DNA of 64,000 bases from Eucommia ulmoides (GCA_016647705.1 CM028335.1:15583905-15647904), one strand, 5' to 3'; numbered from the stretch's first letter, positions 23,387-36,390 are shown. The notes: generated by a model from the sequence alone, not told the origin. Numbers and translations: made by a program.

Positions 23387-26300
23387 CTAGAACAATCCAG
23401 AATCCAGGTATAAATCAAACGCCCTTTTATCCATCTCTTGAGAAATAATATCTTCAATATTCGTAATAGGAGTGTCAAGAATCTTTAGGTTATAATTTTC
23501 CTTAGTACCCCTCTTAGTCAATATATCAACATAACGGTTAGTATCCCGAGGAGCAAAATGAAGGGTGTAGTTATAGAGTTGAAAAAGATATCTACACTCC
23601 TCAATCAAATCTCTGAGTTAGTGATTTTTAGGGCAAGTGTTTTGAATCAGTGTAACGGCCTCCGCCTAATCCGTCTCAACTAGAACTCTAGGATAATCTC
23701 TGTTTCCTGAAATTTTTATACCCGTGGCTATACTTTTTGAGTTCAACTTACAAAGCCATGCAATTGTCAATACTAGCATAATAGCCCAACTTTCAAGCTC
23801 CTAGGTTATCTCTAAGAAGACCACCTATGCCTCCTTTCTCAGGATTACCTTAAGCGCTACTATCCATGTTAAGCTTGAGGCATCCTGTTTTAGGAGGAAA
23901 CCAGAAAATGGTGAGTCTTTTAAAATCATTTGAGAAGTTTAGTTCTAAGATAGATTTTGACAGATCATTTGTGTAATTTATAATTTGCACAAGTGTAGAA
24001 ATTGGAGAATTACAAACTCCTTCAATATCCTCTTTATTTTTATCTTCCCAAATTTCCCAAGTAGTGGTAACAAAATTAAAGTAAGAGGGATTAAGGATAT
24101 TCCCTTCAAGTTTCTGCTTCAACCACGCCCAAAAATCCATAGAGGATTGGTTATACCTGAAATTAGAGCAACTAACTTGATCCCAAATATGGTTAGCTTT
24201 AGGATAAGTGCAAATAGCATGTTCAATAGTCTCCACCGCATTATTACATCTTTGACATCTACTAGAAATATTTCCACCATGAGTTGCACGTAAATAATTG
24301 GTAACAAGTCTTTTGTGAAAGATAAACCAGTAAAAAAAAATTTAAAGTTTTTAGGGATCTTCAATTTCTAAATCCAACTCCATCTATTATTAGAAGCTCT
24401 ATCATCATGTTTCGGTATACCCAGATGGTAAGCCGATCTAATAGAAAATAGCCGTGAATTATCCGACATCCACTGGAGTTTATCAATAAATTCGAAAGAG
24501 GGAGGATACATGGCCTTAATTTTTATTTTAGTATCAGTGTCAATAAGATGGAGGATAGGGTTCAGAAACCAGTTTCCATCGTCATCAACAATGTTAGCAA
24601 CTTTAAGATCAAAAGTATCCTGAATTTCCTGACACCCTAAAGATTTATCCCCACACCATTAGTATGTCCATAAGTTAGTAGAGGTACCATTCCCCTACCT
24701 TCCATTTAATACCTTTTTCTAAAATATTCTTAGCAAAGCAAATACCTCTCCAGATATAAGAACTACCATTTTTTTTTTTATCCAAGATTTAGGATTATTA
24801 TCAGTAGAGTATTTATTATGAATAACCCTAGCCCATAAACTTTGGTCGTTATTCATAATTTTCCAATCAAGTTTGGCCAAAAAAGCTTTGTTGTTAACTC
24901 TAGCTTTCCTAATACCCAAACCCTCTTCCTTCTTATTACGACAAACATTATCGCATTTAACGAGATGATATTTTTTCACATTATCCCTTTATCCCCATAA
25001 GAAATTCTGATTAACTTTATCAATATTATCACAAAATTTCAAGGGAATAGGGATAATTTGCATGGAATAATTATGGATGGTAGCAGTAACAAATTTAATA
25101 AGCGTAGTTCTACCAGCCACAAATAACATATTGATTTTCCACTTAGAGAGTCTACTATGAATTTTTTGGATAACACGATGAACATGAAGGTTATTTAGTC
25201 TCCCATGCACTAACGGGAAACCGAGATACACTCCTAAATCCTCCATGATACCAATATTCAAGTGATTAGTAATGTTTCTCGCTTTCCAACAGGGAATGCA
25301 AAGGGCAACATGTATTTTTGATTTAGCGAAATTAATTTTTTGTCTCATGACATGAGTAAAATTATTCAGAACATTTAAAATGTTATCAATTTGAGAATTA
25401 TTAGCTTTGGCAAACAGGACAAGATCATCAGCAAAAAACAAATGGGATATAATAGGACCACTTTTTCCAGCTATCAATCCTTTCCAGTTACCTCTATTCA
25501 TACTATCAACAATCAAGTGTGAGAGTCTTTTCATACAAAGAGTGAAGAGATAAGGGGATAAATGGCCCCCTTGCCTAAGACCCCTTGAGGGATTAAATTC
25601 CTCCAGGGGTTCTCCATTCCAAAGAATAGAGAGTGTGACATTAGTCACACAAGAAATAATCAAATTAACCCAAATACTAAGGGTATGTTTGATAAAAAAA
25701 AGAAAGAAAAAGTGCTTAAAACTGATTATATTAAGTACCTAATTAATTAAGTTTGTTTGATAAATGTAATTAGTATCACTTAATTAATTAAATTAACTTA
25801 AAAATTAAGTCAAAATGTGAGTGAAAAATTAAGTCAAAGCTCCTCCACTTATTTCATTTTACTTAATACACTCCATTATTTTTCACTTAAAAAAAAAATT
25901 ATGTTTGGCTATTTTACCCTTGATCCCCTATGAGGGTTTAATTAGGGTTCGGTTTAATGAGAATTGAATTAATTTTGGATTATTTTAAGATTTTAATTTT
26001 ATTTATATTTACATTATTATAATTTAATTTAAGTAATCAAACTGCATAAAAAAACACATAATATTATATATTTTTGGGTTAATTTTTACTTTTACTTTTA
26101 CTTTTAATATATATATATTTTTAAATGACACATTGATTTTATTATTTTGGTCTCAATTTTTCTCTCCATATTATCTTGATTCAAAGGTAGCTATGTAAAT
26201 TAAACAATTTTTAGCATACAAATTTTGTACTTATCAAACAAAAAAAATAAAAATAAAAATTCAGCACTTAAATTTTTAGTACAATTTTATTAAACAACCT

Positions 26301-28172
26301 TTTGATATTTTCAGCACTTAAAATTATGTACTTAAAATTTCAGCACTTAATTTTTAAGTGATTATCAAACATGCCCTAAGAAAATTCTAGTTAATTATGT
26401 CATAGACTTTTTCATGATCAGTTTTCAGGATGATACCACTCTCTTTGCTTTTAGACTTTCTAAGAGAATGAATAATCTCTTGAGTGATAATGAAATTATC
26501 CGTACTCATCCTACAAGGCACAAAGCTACTTTGGAACAGGCCCACAAGATTATCCAACATAGGTCTAAGTCTATTAACAAGCAATTTAGTGACCAATTTA
26601 TAAGTGGTATTGCAAAGACTTATATGACGAAATTAACTAATATTTTTTGGAATATCAATTTTCGGGAAGAGGGTAATAAAAGTTTTGTTAGAAGTGGCAG
26701 GCATATCAACATTAACAAAATAGTTTCTAACAAAATTACAGACATCATTACCTACAATATTCCAATTTCTTTTAAAGAAAATAGTTTGATACCCATATGA
26801 ACTTGGAGCCTTTAATCTTTCATATCTTTAATAGTATTCACAATTTCTAAATTCGTAGGAGTACTACAAAGCTCGGAATGGTAAAAACTACAAATTTTTG
26901 GCCACTGATAATTAGGCATATTATTAGTAACAAAGGAAAGGTCATCATAGAAAAGATTTTGAAAATAATCTCTAACATGTAATTTAAGCTCATCTTTGTT
27001 ACTAATCCAAACATTATTTTTCTTAAGCATGGAAATTTTATTTCTACGTCTTCTATTAAGAGTCATGCAATGAAAAAATTTATTATTTTTATTCCCAAGC
27101 TTAAGCCACTGAATTCTATATTTTTGATGCTAGTAAATTTCTTCTCTAATGAGAATATCTCTATACTCTTTTTGAAGGGACGGTTCGAGACAACTAGAAT
27201 TATGAGTAAAAAGAGTATCCTACATTTTTTTTAAATACCTTTGAGTCTATCTAAAAGATTTCTTTTTATTTTAAATATATTTCTAAAAGTTTTGGAATTT
27301 CACTCTTTGAGAACAGAAGTGAAATTCTTAAGTTTCAGATCCAAGTTGGACTCATCATCACTCCAGTTATCTAACATAAGATTTTTGAAATTATTATGCT
27401 TTAACCACATAGCTTCAAAGAAAAAAGGTCTAATCTGAGGAGGAGGAGAGAAACCACAACAGTTAACGAGTAAGGGAGAATGGTCAGAGTACATACGAGG
27501 GAGGGTTTCTACACCCGTGTTCGGATAGATCGCATTCCATTTATCATTAGCAAGCGCTCGATCCAACCTTTTGCCAATTTTTGATACCACTCCTAACCGT
27601 ACCCGTCCAAGTAATTTTTGGACTATTGGAGCCCAAATCTATTATCCCACAGTCATTTCGGTTACAATTAAAGCAGTTAATGCGGGCAATATCAGAAGGC
27701 GAACAGGGGCTCGTCTTCTCACTCTGGGAGGCAATATCATTAAGATCACCAGTTACCAGCCAAGGAGAAGAATTTGAAGGGAGACTTTTTTCATATCATT
27801 CTAGAGCTCTTGTTTTAATCTATGATTAGGCTTCGCATAAATAGCCCACAGAAGCCACTTCTCTTGATTATTATGACTCACGATAGCGTGGATCACTTGA
27901 TGTTTAGCTGAAACAATATTCAAGCTAACTTTATTCGGCATCCACAAAATCCAAATACCTCCTGATCTACCACAAGGGTCTATATGGCTCGAAGCAGTCA
28001 AACCCAAGTTTTTAAAAAAAAATCCCATCGAACACTTATCAACCTTCGTTTCAAGAAGAATAAAGATATCTGCTTTATGCAACATAAAAATGTCTTTAAA
28101 AGTGGCTTTGAAAATAGGGTTGCCTACCCCTCTACAATTCTAAGAGATAATCTTCATGGGTCTAAGACCTGA
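23387..28172 (-). pseudogene. LINE ORF2: endonuclease, reverse transcriptase, RNase H
   Basis: Starts near 28158 with MKIIS(stop)NCRGVGNP, the usual L1 endonuclease opening with its W mutated to stop. Endonuclease continues to about 27300 (for example ADIFILLETKV and YSDHSPLLV). Reverse transcriptase spans about 26800-24720, with LGLFQSSFVP-like, GGHLSPYLF-like and the catalytic HLFFADDLVLF segments visible. A region at 24360-24119 fits the RNA-directed polymerase zinc-finger segment, and 23880-23387 fits RNase H (KLNMDSSA, then RDTNRYVDILTKRG). At least six interruptions by stops or shifts, plus a MITE at 25681-26376. A segment of about a dozen codons is missing next to the MITE target. Not functional. 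Confidence 0.85.
25681..26376 (+). mobile_element. Tourist-like MITE, copy 2, in the LINE reverse transcriptase
   Basis: Ends GGGTATGTTTGATAA and, reverse-complemented, GGGCATGTTTGATAA, with target TAA at 25678-25680 and 26377-26379. About 85-90% similar by eye to the copy at 17487-18156 in the same orientation. Removing it with one TAA restores a continuous LINE frame across the site, which confirms the boundaries. Confidence 0.85.
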
Positions 28173-28443
28173 CAGAGTGGGTAGAAGGTCTATATCTTGA
28201 GCTCATAGAAGAAGTTTGCACATCCGGAGGCTCTACTACCATGACCTGGCTGTCTTCACATACACCTTTCAAAGTGGAGATAGAGGTGACTCCATTCCTG
28301 ACAAGCTAACTGTCATCTTGATTTGCTTCACCACCCAAAACACTACGAGAATATGTAACATCTGTTTAATTTGAACAAGGAGGATGGAGAATGGATTTTT
28401 TCGTGAGAATAGATTTTTGGATCTCCATTATTCGTTGAAGTGT

Positions 28444-29497
28444 TTAGGACAGATGGTGAAGAGCAATCAAGGGTAGAAAGGGTGTGGAGGAGGTGGGAAA
28501 TGTAAAAGCAATAGGGGAAACGTAAAAAAATTTAGATTGTAAAATTTTATCCTCTTTCACCTTTCTAGTGGACTTGTCACTAACCATGGAATCCAACTCA
28601 CTAGAGGGTAAAAGAGAAGTGACCAAGACTGTGTCTTTCATGGGTTTAGAACTCGAAGCAGCAAAAATGGTGGAAACAATAACCAAAGAAGAGGCTGGTT
28701 CTTTACCCGACATAGGGGTAACCTCCTTAGTATCCGAGGAAAAAGTAAAGTCAAGGCCTGAAACTTTAGTGAAAGTCCCTTTTCCTAAGTTAGCTTTAGG
28801 ACTAGAAGCCTTATAATTATTTTTACTTGTTTGAGCATTGGAAACCTGTTTAGATACATTAGAGACAATAGACTTTTGCTTTTGGACAGGGCTATATTTT
28901 TTAATGTTGGTAGCTTGGCTTTTAGTTTTATAATCAAAATGGGTCAGGCCTACGTAGAAGTCCTTAGTTTCACTCCTTTGATTTTTCTTACCTCTATTTG
29001 GCCCAATTTCAACATCACCATACTTTTGAACGAAATTGTTATAAGTTTTTTGAGGACCATAAGATTTATTTTTATCCGACGTAAATTTCCTTGAACGTTT
29101 AACAAGAAGCCAATGACCAAAATCAGCGTCGTCTTGAGCCTTATTGGTAACATTCAACTCTATCACATTTTGGTCCTCGAAATAAGCCTTAGAATCACTA
29201 ACTGTTTTCATCACCACATTAATCTCCTTACCATTGACAGTAGGGGCCTGCAATGTTTTATCATTGTTTGGAATTTTTTGCGTATTAGTTGAATTAACAG
29301 TAGTAGTATCCTGGATATTCACCGGACTTTTAGGATCTTGTGAAGAAACTTCACCAGAATTTTTAAAAGGGCAAAAATCCATTCTATGAGACACTCTGCC
29401 ACAACTATGACATATCACATGTATACTTTCATGCTCTAAATAATACAAATTTCTATCCAATTCAAATTTTGTGGTTAATGGTTGGTCTAAGTCAATT
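28444..29497 (-). pseudogene. LINE ORF1 remnant (zinc-knuckle nucleic-acid-binding protein)
   Basis: An open minus frame of about 350 codons. It begins within the segment QIDLDQPLTTKFEL, shared by plant L1 ORF1 proteins, and is followed by HVICHSCGRVSHRMDFCPF, a C-x2-C-x4-H-x4-C zinc knuckle. The rest is a polar, lysine/serine-rich tail. The N-terminal DUF4283-like domain is missing because the element is cut off at about 29497. The first codons of the open frame (29514-29497) are copia sequence. Unusually it lacks internal stops, unlike ORF2. Confidence 0.75.
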
Positions 29498-31470
29498 TGA
29501 TAGAGAATACCCACTTACACCCCACTGTTTTTTGACATTTTGTTAGGGAAACAATAGTCCACGTCTCATTTTTCAGCAACGCCTCTATTACTTCCTTCAT
29601 AGCTTGGATCCATCTATGGTTGTCTAGAGCCTCTTCAACACTTATGGGAATATGATGTGAGGAGATTTTATTCACGAAGTTCTTGAGGGGTTCGAATAGC
29701 TTCTTTGTAGAAAAATAATTGGCAATTGGATATTTCAAACTTGGGTTCTCCAGTTCAGGAGAATATCTGTTTGGTGGTTTACTTTGATTGTGCTTGAAAG
29801 GTAATTCATAGCCAACAAGAGTATCTACATTATTAAAAATATGAGGTGTAGTAGGGGAGCTTTCCTTAATGATATGATAGGAGATGGGACATTGGACACT
29901 GGAGAGTGGTGAGGTACTGCTACTTCAACATCTAGAGATGTCGGCTCTGGATCTTCAAGAGATGTAGGCTCTAGATTAGGTCCCTCCATGATCGAATGAT
30001 GAACATTCAGTGTCGTATTAGTGTCTTTGAACCAGTCATATGTCAACTAATTCATCTCTTCTTCTCGTTTCTCCCCCTGAAGAGAAGAATTGGATGCGGC
30101 AGGAGAATAGAAAGTGTCGGATTCAAGGAACGTGACATCTATAGTCACATAGGTGTGCTGAGTAGCTGGGTTATAGAATTGGTACTCTTTTTGGTGTACA
30201 ACGTATCACAACAAGAGATAACGGATGACACATGGATCAAGCTTCGTGCGTTGGTTCTTGTGGAGGTGAACAAACACAACACAACCAAGGACACGAGGCG
30301 GAAACATTAGTACTGCGGGTGATGACACAAACGTTGAAAAGGCCTATAGCGGAGTCTTGAACCCAAGAACTTTTGAGGGCATGCGGTTAGTGAGATGGAT
30401 GACCGTGGTAACAACATAAGCCCAGTGGTGGCTAGGAACGTGAGCTCCAAGTAACAAAGCTCAAATAGTTTCGAGGATATGATGATTCTTGTGCTCCGCA
30501 ACACTATTTTCCTACGGAGTTTGGGGCATGATGTCTCACGAATTAGTCCATGATGTTGAAAATAATCACGGAACTCTTGGTTCACATACTTTCCACTATT
30601 ATCGGATCGAAGAGTTTGAATCTTAGTAGAGAACTGAGTCTGAATCATTGTATGAAATAATTGAAACACATGAAAAATCTCATTTTTATGTTTCAACAGA
30701 TAAAGCCAAGTCATTCGAGTATAATCATCAATGAATGTCACAAATCAACGAACACCAGACATAATAGATTTTGGGGAAGGACCCCATACGTCAGAGTGAA
30801 TCAGAGCAAAATGAATAAAGCTCTTAGTCATACTCAACGGATAAGTAACTCGGTGACTTTTAGCTAAAATGCAAGTCGTACATTTAAAATCCAAAATTGA
30901 CAAACCTGAAAATAAATCAAGAAACACATGTCGTAGATAGCCAAATGACGAATGGCCTAACCGACGGTGCCAAAGCAAAATCTGTTTCAGTTTGGGGTCA
31001 TTTGGGGGGTGCATGTGGTGTGCTCCTGAAAGCTTCCATATAATAGATCCCCCCTCTTAGTATCACGCCCAATGATTTTCTTAGTGAGAATATCTTGAAT
31101 AAGACAAAACTCAGGATAAATGAACACAACACAATTAAGGTCTTTAGTAACTTGACTCAGAGATAGTAACTTATGAGAAAGAGATGGAACGAGTAAAGTA
31201 TTAGATAATGGTAGGGTTGGTGAAAATATTACAGTCTCAACCCTTATTACTGAAGAGATACCTCAATTATCATTGACAATGCTAGTTCGCCGTGGAGGAG
31301 AGTACTGAGAAAAATCATTTGCATCAAACGTCATATGGTCTGATACTCCGGAATCAAGTATCCAAGCATTGCATGAAGACTTGTCAATAATGGGGGATCT
31401 ACCATGGTTGGGTTGTGCTCGATCTTGTTGACCCTGATTAGATCGATTTCATACCACTATGGCTCTAGGT
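29497..31470 (-). pseudogene. Copia pol remnant: protease, integrase, start of reverse transcriptase
   Basis: Reading down the minus strand: protease WILDSGVSDHMTF near 31370-31335 with its catalytic D-S-G; gag-pre-integrase ILLWHRRLGHSSFGYLR with CTTCILAKSH (31014-30850); integrase core LIHSDVWGPSP and FIDDYTRMTWLYLLKHK with DNSGKYVNQEF (30840-30550); then PIANYFSTKKL and WIQAMKEVIEALLKNETW leading into the reverse transcriptase (29738-29497). Several stops and frameshifts separate these blocks. The reverse transcriptase ends abruptly at the LINE. Confidence 0.85.
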
Positions 31471-31479
31471 TCAAATACT

Positions 31480-32285
31480 CTATTGGATGAAAAAAAAATT
31501 CACTCATTTTTATTTTAATTATTTTTTTTCTTTTTTTTTTAAATAAAATAAAAAATAAAAGCGAAATGGTAAAAAATTAAAAAAAAGGTAAATAATATTA
31601 GAAAAGGGTAAACAAGTAAAAGTTTGAAATATTAAAAGCAAAACTAAGGCAATTATTGAGGAGAACCTTTCGGTGATTGATGTTGTTTAAAAATACCTTG
31701 GCCTACCAAGGGTGATTAGGAAATCTACTAACCATGTAAAAAAAAAAAAAAAAAAAACTCCCTTAAGAGTTAAAACTCCAGTAGTGATTTCATCAAGTTA
31801 CCCCCAACTCCCTTATGCGAGCAGGCGCAACGAGATCTCAATTACTAGAAGCCCTCGCAGCAACCGATGAATCAGAGGGTCACCGCTGGCTCAGTGCCCG
31901 TTAGGAAACCTAACTCGAACGCTGCTCTGGTGATGCAGAAGAACCCACAGTAGAAGAGGATATCAGGGGAGGATGACGATGACTCGAAGGTAGAGATGCT
32001 TAGTATATGCTCCGGTGACGAATATTTATCCAAGGATAGTGGGTTCAGGTTGAGGAATCAGCTCCAACGACTTGAATCGGTGGATTTGGGCGGCGGCTGA
32101 ACTGAGTCAGTGGTTTTTTGTTAATTAAACTCTTGAGCAAGAGAAATCCAAGCCAACGATTTCGTGTTGGATCTAGGTTTCGAGGTTTTGAGCTTGGATT
32201 TTGGGTTTTTGATTCTTGGGGCTATGAGATTCGAGGACGAAGAAACGAAGAAGGGATCTTTTTTTTTAGATTGGATCGATTCAAC
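31480..32285 (-). other. Copia leader and gag-position remnant
   Basis: No gag protein can be read. A poly(A/T)-rich block (31490-31620) and a long A-run (31738-31757) interrupt it, and the GC-richer part at 31800-32250 shows no recognised domain. The position between primer-binding site and protease is all that assigns it to the copia element. Confidence 0.5.
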
Positions 32286-32300
32286 TTGGCTTTGATGCTA
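32286..32300 (-). other. Copia primer-binding site
   Basis: Reads TAGCATCAAAGCCAA on the minus strand directly after the LTR, close to the TGGTATCAGAGCC complement of initiator tRNA-Met. Confidence 0.7.
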
Positions 32301-32517
32301 TGTCAAAACAAAAAATATTGAAAGATTTCTTTTCATTTCTTTATCATTTCTAATCTGTCTCTAATACAATAATACACTACATATTTATACAATACAAGAA
32401 CAAACAAGGCATGAATCGATATTTAATGAGCTTTTTGGTGCATTTAAGATCAAATCTGAGCATGGCAAGTGAATAGGATCTTTGACATGAGTTGTAATCA
32501 TACAACTCACGCCAACA
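32301..32517 (-). mobile_element. Copia 5' LTR
   Basis: 217 bp, reading TGTTGGCGTGAGTTGTATG to ...TTTTGACA on the minus strand, next to the primer-binding site. The opposite LTR is not present in the window. Confidence 0.7.
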
Positions 32518-33172
32518 TTATTCAGGTTAACAAATTGATTTCTTGACAGTAGAGAGATGAATCGGTTGCAAAATCCAAGAGAGAAGATGAACTAAACTCC
32601 AAATTAAGTGTTCTGGGTATGGAAATAAATTACATTGTCACCCCTCAAAATTATATTTTAATTTCGAATTAATCACTAGAATTTTTATTTAGTTATCCTT
32701 GTATTTGGATTCAATAAATTGATCCTTGACTTTATTTACAAGTGCATCAAGTGCTGAAATTAATTTTTAGTAAATAATTATTATTAATTAAAAGGCATGA
32801 AAAAATATGTTATATTTGAATAAAAATTGATAAAAAAAAATGAGATAAAAATTGATGAAATTATCCATTTATTTTAATTTTAATTTAATTTTTAAAATAT
32901 TTATGATAAAAAAAAAAATAGTCAAAATTAAGATAAATGGGTAATTTCATTTATTTTATCCAAAAAGTAGATGAAAAATTTAGCTTCATTCTTTTTAAAA
33001 CATGGATGTTTTGCTAATTTAAACAAAAATAAACTAGTTTTTTACTTTGTTCAAAAGTAGGAATAGGCAAAGTATAGTTTTTTGAAGTAGAGAGAAAGAA
33101 AATGATAATTAGACAAAAATAGAAAGGTGTAAAAAACAATTTACCCTTCTAATAGTTAGTTGCATGCATATA
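32518..33172. other. AT-rich spacer
   Basis: A-, T- and AT-rich DNA with no recognisable gene or element. Confidence 0.5.
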
Positions 33173-33183
33173 ATTCATATCAT

Positions 33184-33372
33184 TGATTTTTTTTTTTTGT
33201 ATACCCACGAGTGTCCCTCTATTCACACATGGTGAAAGATTACCTTATTCGGGATGCATGGTTGTCCCTCCTAACAAGTGCTTTTCCGCAGACTTGAATC
33301 CTTAATCTTGCGGAGGCCCTTTAACTGCTTTAACTCAAGTGTACCTTACCACTTGAGTTACACCTTGTTAGT
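33184..33372 (-). mobile_element. tRNA-derived SINE, copy 2
   Basis: Minus-strand copy of the SINE at 13239-13429. It has a box A-like 'gtaactcaagtggtaagg', a box B-like 'gattaaggattcaagtc' and an A-run end (T-run at 33187-33199 on the plus strand). It is flanked by a perfect 11-bp duplication ATTCATATCAT at 33173-33183 and 33373-33383, typical of LINE-driven insertion. Confidence 0.92.
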
Positions 33373-33383
33373 ATTCATATCAT

Positions 33384-33929
33384 CAATTGATGAACGCAAC
33401 CTAGAATTACTATATCATATGAGAGTCATTGCACTCATGATTAGACAATAGTTTTGAACTTTTAATAGAATTATAGACTTATTGCACTCATGATTAGACA
33501 ATAGTTTTTTTAATAGAATTATAAACTTATCAAAAAAATTATTGTAACGAGAATTAGAGACTTCAAAATTTTGGGCCCGGTTCTCCTTCAAATACTTCTT
33601 CACTTCTACATATAAATCTAGAAATTAAAAAAAATAAAATTATGACAAAAAACAAGTTGTACTTATTTTGAATTTTTTTAAGTAATAGTTTTATGGATGA
33701 ATTTCTAGCAAATTGGGGTTGAAATTGTTGAAATCAATACTTGAGGAACTAAAGTGAAAATAAAGATGTAGTGGAAGGATAAAAATGTAGTTTTACCATT
33801 TATTTTCTCTATCTACTCTCTAGAATTTTTTAACAGTAAAAAAATGTAATTTTTGATATCCCAAAAATCTCTCTTTCAAAAATTAAAAAAAAAAGAATTT
33901 ATATAATAAATTAACTCACTTATAAAGAC
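33384..33929. other. AT-rich spacer with a local tandem duplication
   Basis: The phrase 'gcactcatgattagacaata' occurs at about 33429-33448 and 33483-33502 with similar flanks ('aatagaattataaactta'). No gene is seen; the ORF-like frame at 33415-33603 runs through this repeat. Confidence 0.5.
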
Positions 33930-34561
33930 AGCCATCGGATCAAGAGACAAACCTCTAGATATTGGTAGCCGTCAGATCGTTTTTAACTTTATATAAAAGA
34001 TGCAAATTAGGGTTAAAGCCGCCTAATCACTCTACTGCCTACACTCAACTGACCTCATTTTCATCAGGCCAAAGTCGCTTCTTTTCCTTATCTCCTCCGC
34101 CACTCGCAACTGCCATTTCCAGTCCACCACGTCGCGAAACAATCGTCGACGGCGTCGCTTTTGCCACACTGTCGCCGATGTCGTCGCATTGCTATCTCCA
34201 TCATTACAGTAGCCTCTTTGCAGCTTTGCGTTTGCACAATCTGAATATCAGCTAATGACCCGTATTCTTCAATCTCAGCTTCTCTCTACTCCGCCATCAC
34301 AAATTGTCCGCCCACCTAACGTGAATCGTCCACCATCTCCTATCAGCCTTGATCTCACCTCTCTCTATTCTTTCCCTCGCCATCAGATTTGTCTCTCTCT
34401 CTTCGCCTCCCATTGTCTCCTTGAAAAACCTTTTTGAAATAAGAACCCTATTGTCCTTGAATTTGATTTCTATTTCTAATTAGGGAAATATTGATTCTTA
34501 ATCAATTTATGATTCCTTTGTGCAAAACGTGTTTGTTAACATTTGTGGACTCAACTGTTTA

Positions 34562-34633
34562 TTGATCAAAGATGTAATGCAAACAAAGTGTTCGATGAAA
34601 TGCTAGTTAGAGATGTAGTTCTTCTTATTCTTT
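34562..34633 (+). pseudogene. Possible PPR-motif remnant
   Basis: A 23-codon plus-strand read contains NANKVFDEMLVRDVV and then a stop. ...A.KVFDEMP.RDVVSWN is a common phrase of plant pentatricopeptide-repeat proteins (organelle RNA-binding). The preceding codons are not clearly PPR. Short, so only suggestive. Confidence 0.35.
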
Positions 34634-35424
34634 AAGCAAATTCTTGAAATAGCAAATCTTGAGAAAATGTTGGGAAGCAATTCTTTTGATCTCCAACTAC
34701 CAAAAGTGCGTAAGGCTTTAGAAATAGCTAAGATGAATAGTCATTTATTTAACCTTATTTATATATATTTAACCTTTTCTTTATATCTCCATACCAAATC
34801 AGAAGATGTCTTCAAAATCTTCGTTGCACTTCACATGCAATAAAAGGAAGATTCACATTGAAGACGATCATGAAAATCTGGTTAGTTTTTAGCTTTGTGG
34901 CATTTTGGCAAGCTTTCAATTTTACCAATTAAGATTTTAGATCAATAAAATTTTGTTTGTTTACGTTTTTTGTTTCCAAATTTCTGTTTCTGTTCCATGA
35001 AAACTTTGTAATTAAAGAAAAATATATAAGAACAATAATTTTTTGTTCCTATGAATTTGTTATAAAACAATGGGAATAGAAACAGTAGCAACTAATGTTC
35101 TGTTAATATCAAACACCAATCATGGAGCTGGAAATCATGACTGAGTTTTCACACGCACGCATGGATGGGTGGGCCGCATATAAGGCTTCTTTTAGGCTGG
35201 GACGTTCCACTTGAGGCCCTTAAGGTAATAGATCTAAATGTTGGTTATCTGATTTATGCGATTTTTCTTCTGTTTCTGTTAATTAGGAATTTGTTGATTC
35301 TAGATCTATGTTAGGTTAGGGATGTATATTTCTAATAATTCATATTGATTCTTATTACAGTTTCTTTTCTAATTTCATATTGCGAATTTGTATATTGCAA
35401 ACTTGGGATATGATTTGCTATTTT

Positions 35425-35600
35425 GTTTCGTCACGGGTTACCTAAACCCCCATAAACAGTGGGATGTGATTCGTTGTTTCATATTGGGAATTTGGGGTTT
35501 TGATTCTTTATTTCCTTCAGACACAGGTTAACCCTAAACCCCCATAAACAGTGGGATGTGATTCACTATTTCATACTGTGAATTTGGGGTCTGATTTCAT
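35425..35600 (+). repeat. Tandem duplication of about 95 bp
   Basis: 'acccccataaacagtgggatgtgattc' with the following 'tttcata..g.gaatttgggg' occurs twice (about 35446 and 35538), with similar preceding 'acaggtta'/'cgggttac' sequences. Confidence 0.8.
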
Positions 35601-36390
35601 ATTGATTGCTCCATCTTCTAACTGATTTCGAACTGTTTGTATTTTGATCTCATATTGATTCTTATAACTGATTGCACCCTAATCAGATCACCAAGTTTAG
35701 ATTACTACATATTATATACCTATTTTAGGGCGTAAAATACCTGAAATGATGGTATTATCAATTGTTATTTTATTTTATTTGTTATTTAGCATTTTGTCTA
35801 TAATATGATGAATTAATTAAGTTGTGTTTTATATTGCCAATTGATAAAATAGTAATACTTATTTCCGTTTCGACTTATTATGTGTTTTGAGCAACACATG
35901 TTTGATGAAATGCATGACTGATGAAACTATGTAATTAGGATGGAGATAAAGAGGATCGTCGGATCAAAAGACAAACCTATCATCTATATTTCTAGACTGT
36001 TGGATGAGGATGAGGATGGGGATTATTTTTTGGAGATCAGGGTTTCAGCCGCACAAACTAATTCTCAATTCGTAGGGTTTCAGTTGCTTCCTCTCAGCCC
36101 AATATTCTCTCCCTATTTGTGTAAATCAATCTCTTTTTTGCAAATAAGCCCATCTCCGTCCCGTGCCAATGCTGTCACAAAACCTTCATCACCGTGCCAT
36201 TGTTGTCACAAGGCCATCGTCATTGTGCCATCCGCTCTCGCAACTCCCTCACTCCTAGGTAATCAAGTTGCATTAATCTTCGCCCTCTCTCTCTCATCTC
36301 TCTTTGTACATTTGTATCAACCATCGTTCTCTCTCTATACATTGCTCGGTTTCAATTTTCCAGATTTGGCAAGATCGAGGTCATAGTTGT

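Larger units (their letters stand above)
23332..29497 (-). mobile_element. Dead L1-type LINE, 5' truncated, MITE-interrupted
   Basis: Minus-strand order: zinc-knuckle ORF1 part, apurinic-type endonuclease, reverse transcriptase, zinc-binding region, RNase H, then an A-run tail (T-run at 23332-23340 on the plus strand). The RNase H domain at the end of ORF2 is typical of many plant L1 elements. All domains carry stops or frameshifts. The reverse transcriptase is split by a MITE at 25681-26376. The 5' end stops inside ORF1 at about 29497, where it is joined to copia sequence on a 'caaa' overlap. I see no reliable target duplication. Confidence 0.88.
29497..32517 (-). mobile_element. Truncated Ty1/copia element with 5' LTR only
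   Basis: Minus-strand order: 5' LTR (32517-32301), primer-binding site, degraded leader/gag part, protease, gag-pre-integrase, integrase, then the start of the reverse transcriptase up to the LINE junction at about 29497. The rest of the reverse transcriptase, RNase H and the 3' LTR are absent from the window. Protease before integrase before reverse transcriptase is the copia order. Confidence 0.85.

Noticed and set aside
28568..28816. Plus-strand frame of 82 codons
   Set aside because: Shadow of the minus-strand LINE ORF1.
23320..29520. 'acccactt' on both sides of the LINE as its target duplication
   Set aside because: On the right it lies within copia coding sequence that continues some 10 bases beyond it, so it does not flank the LINE end.
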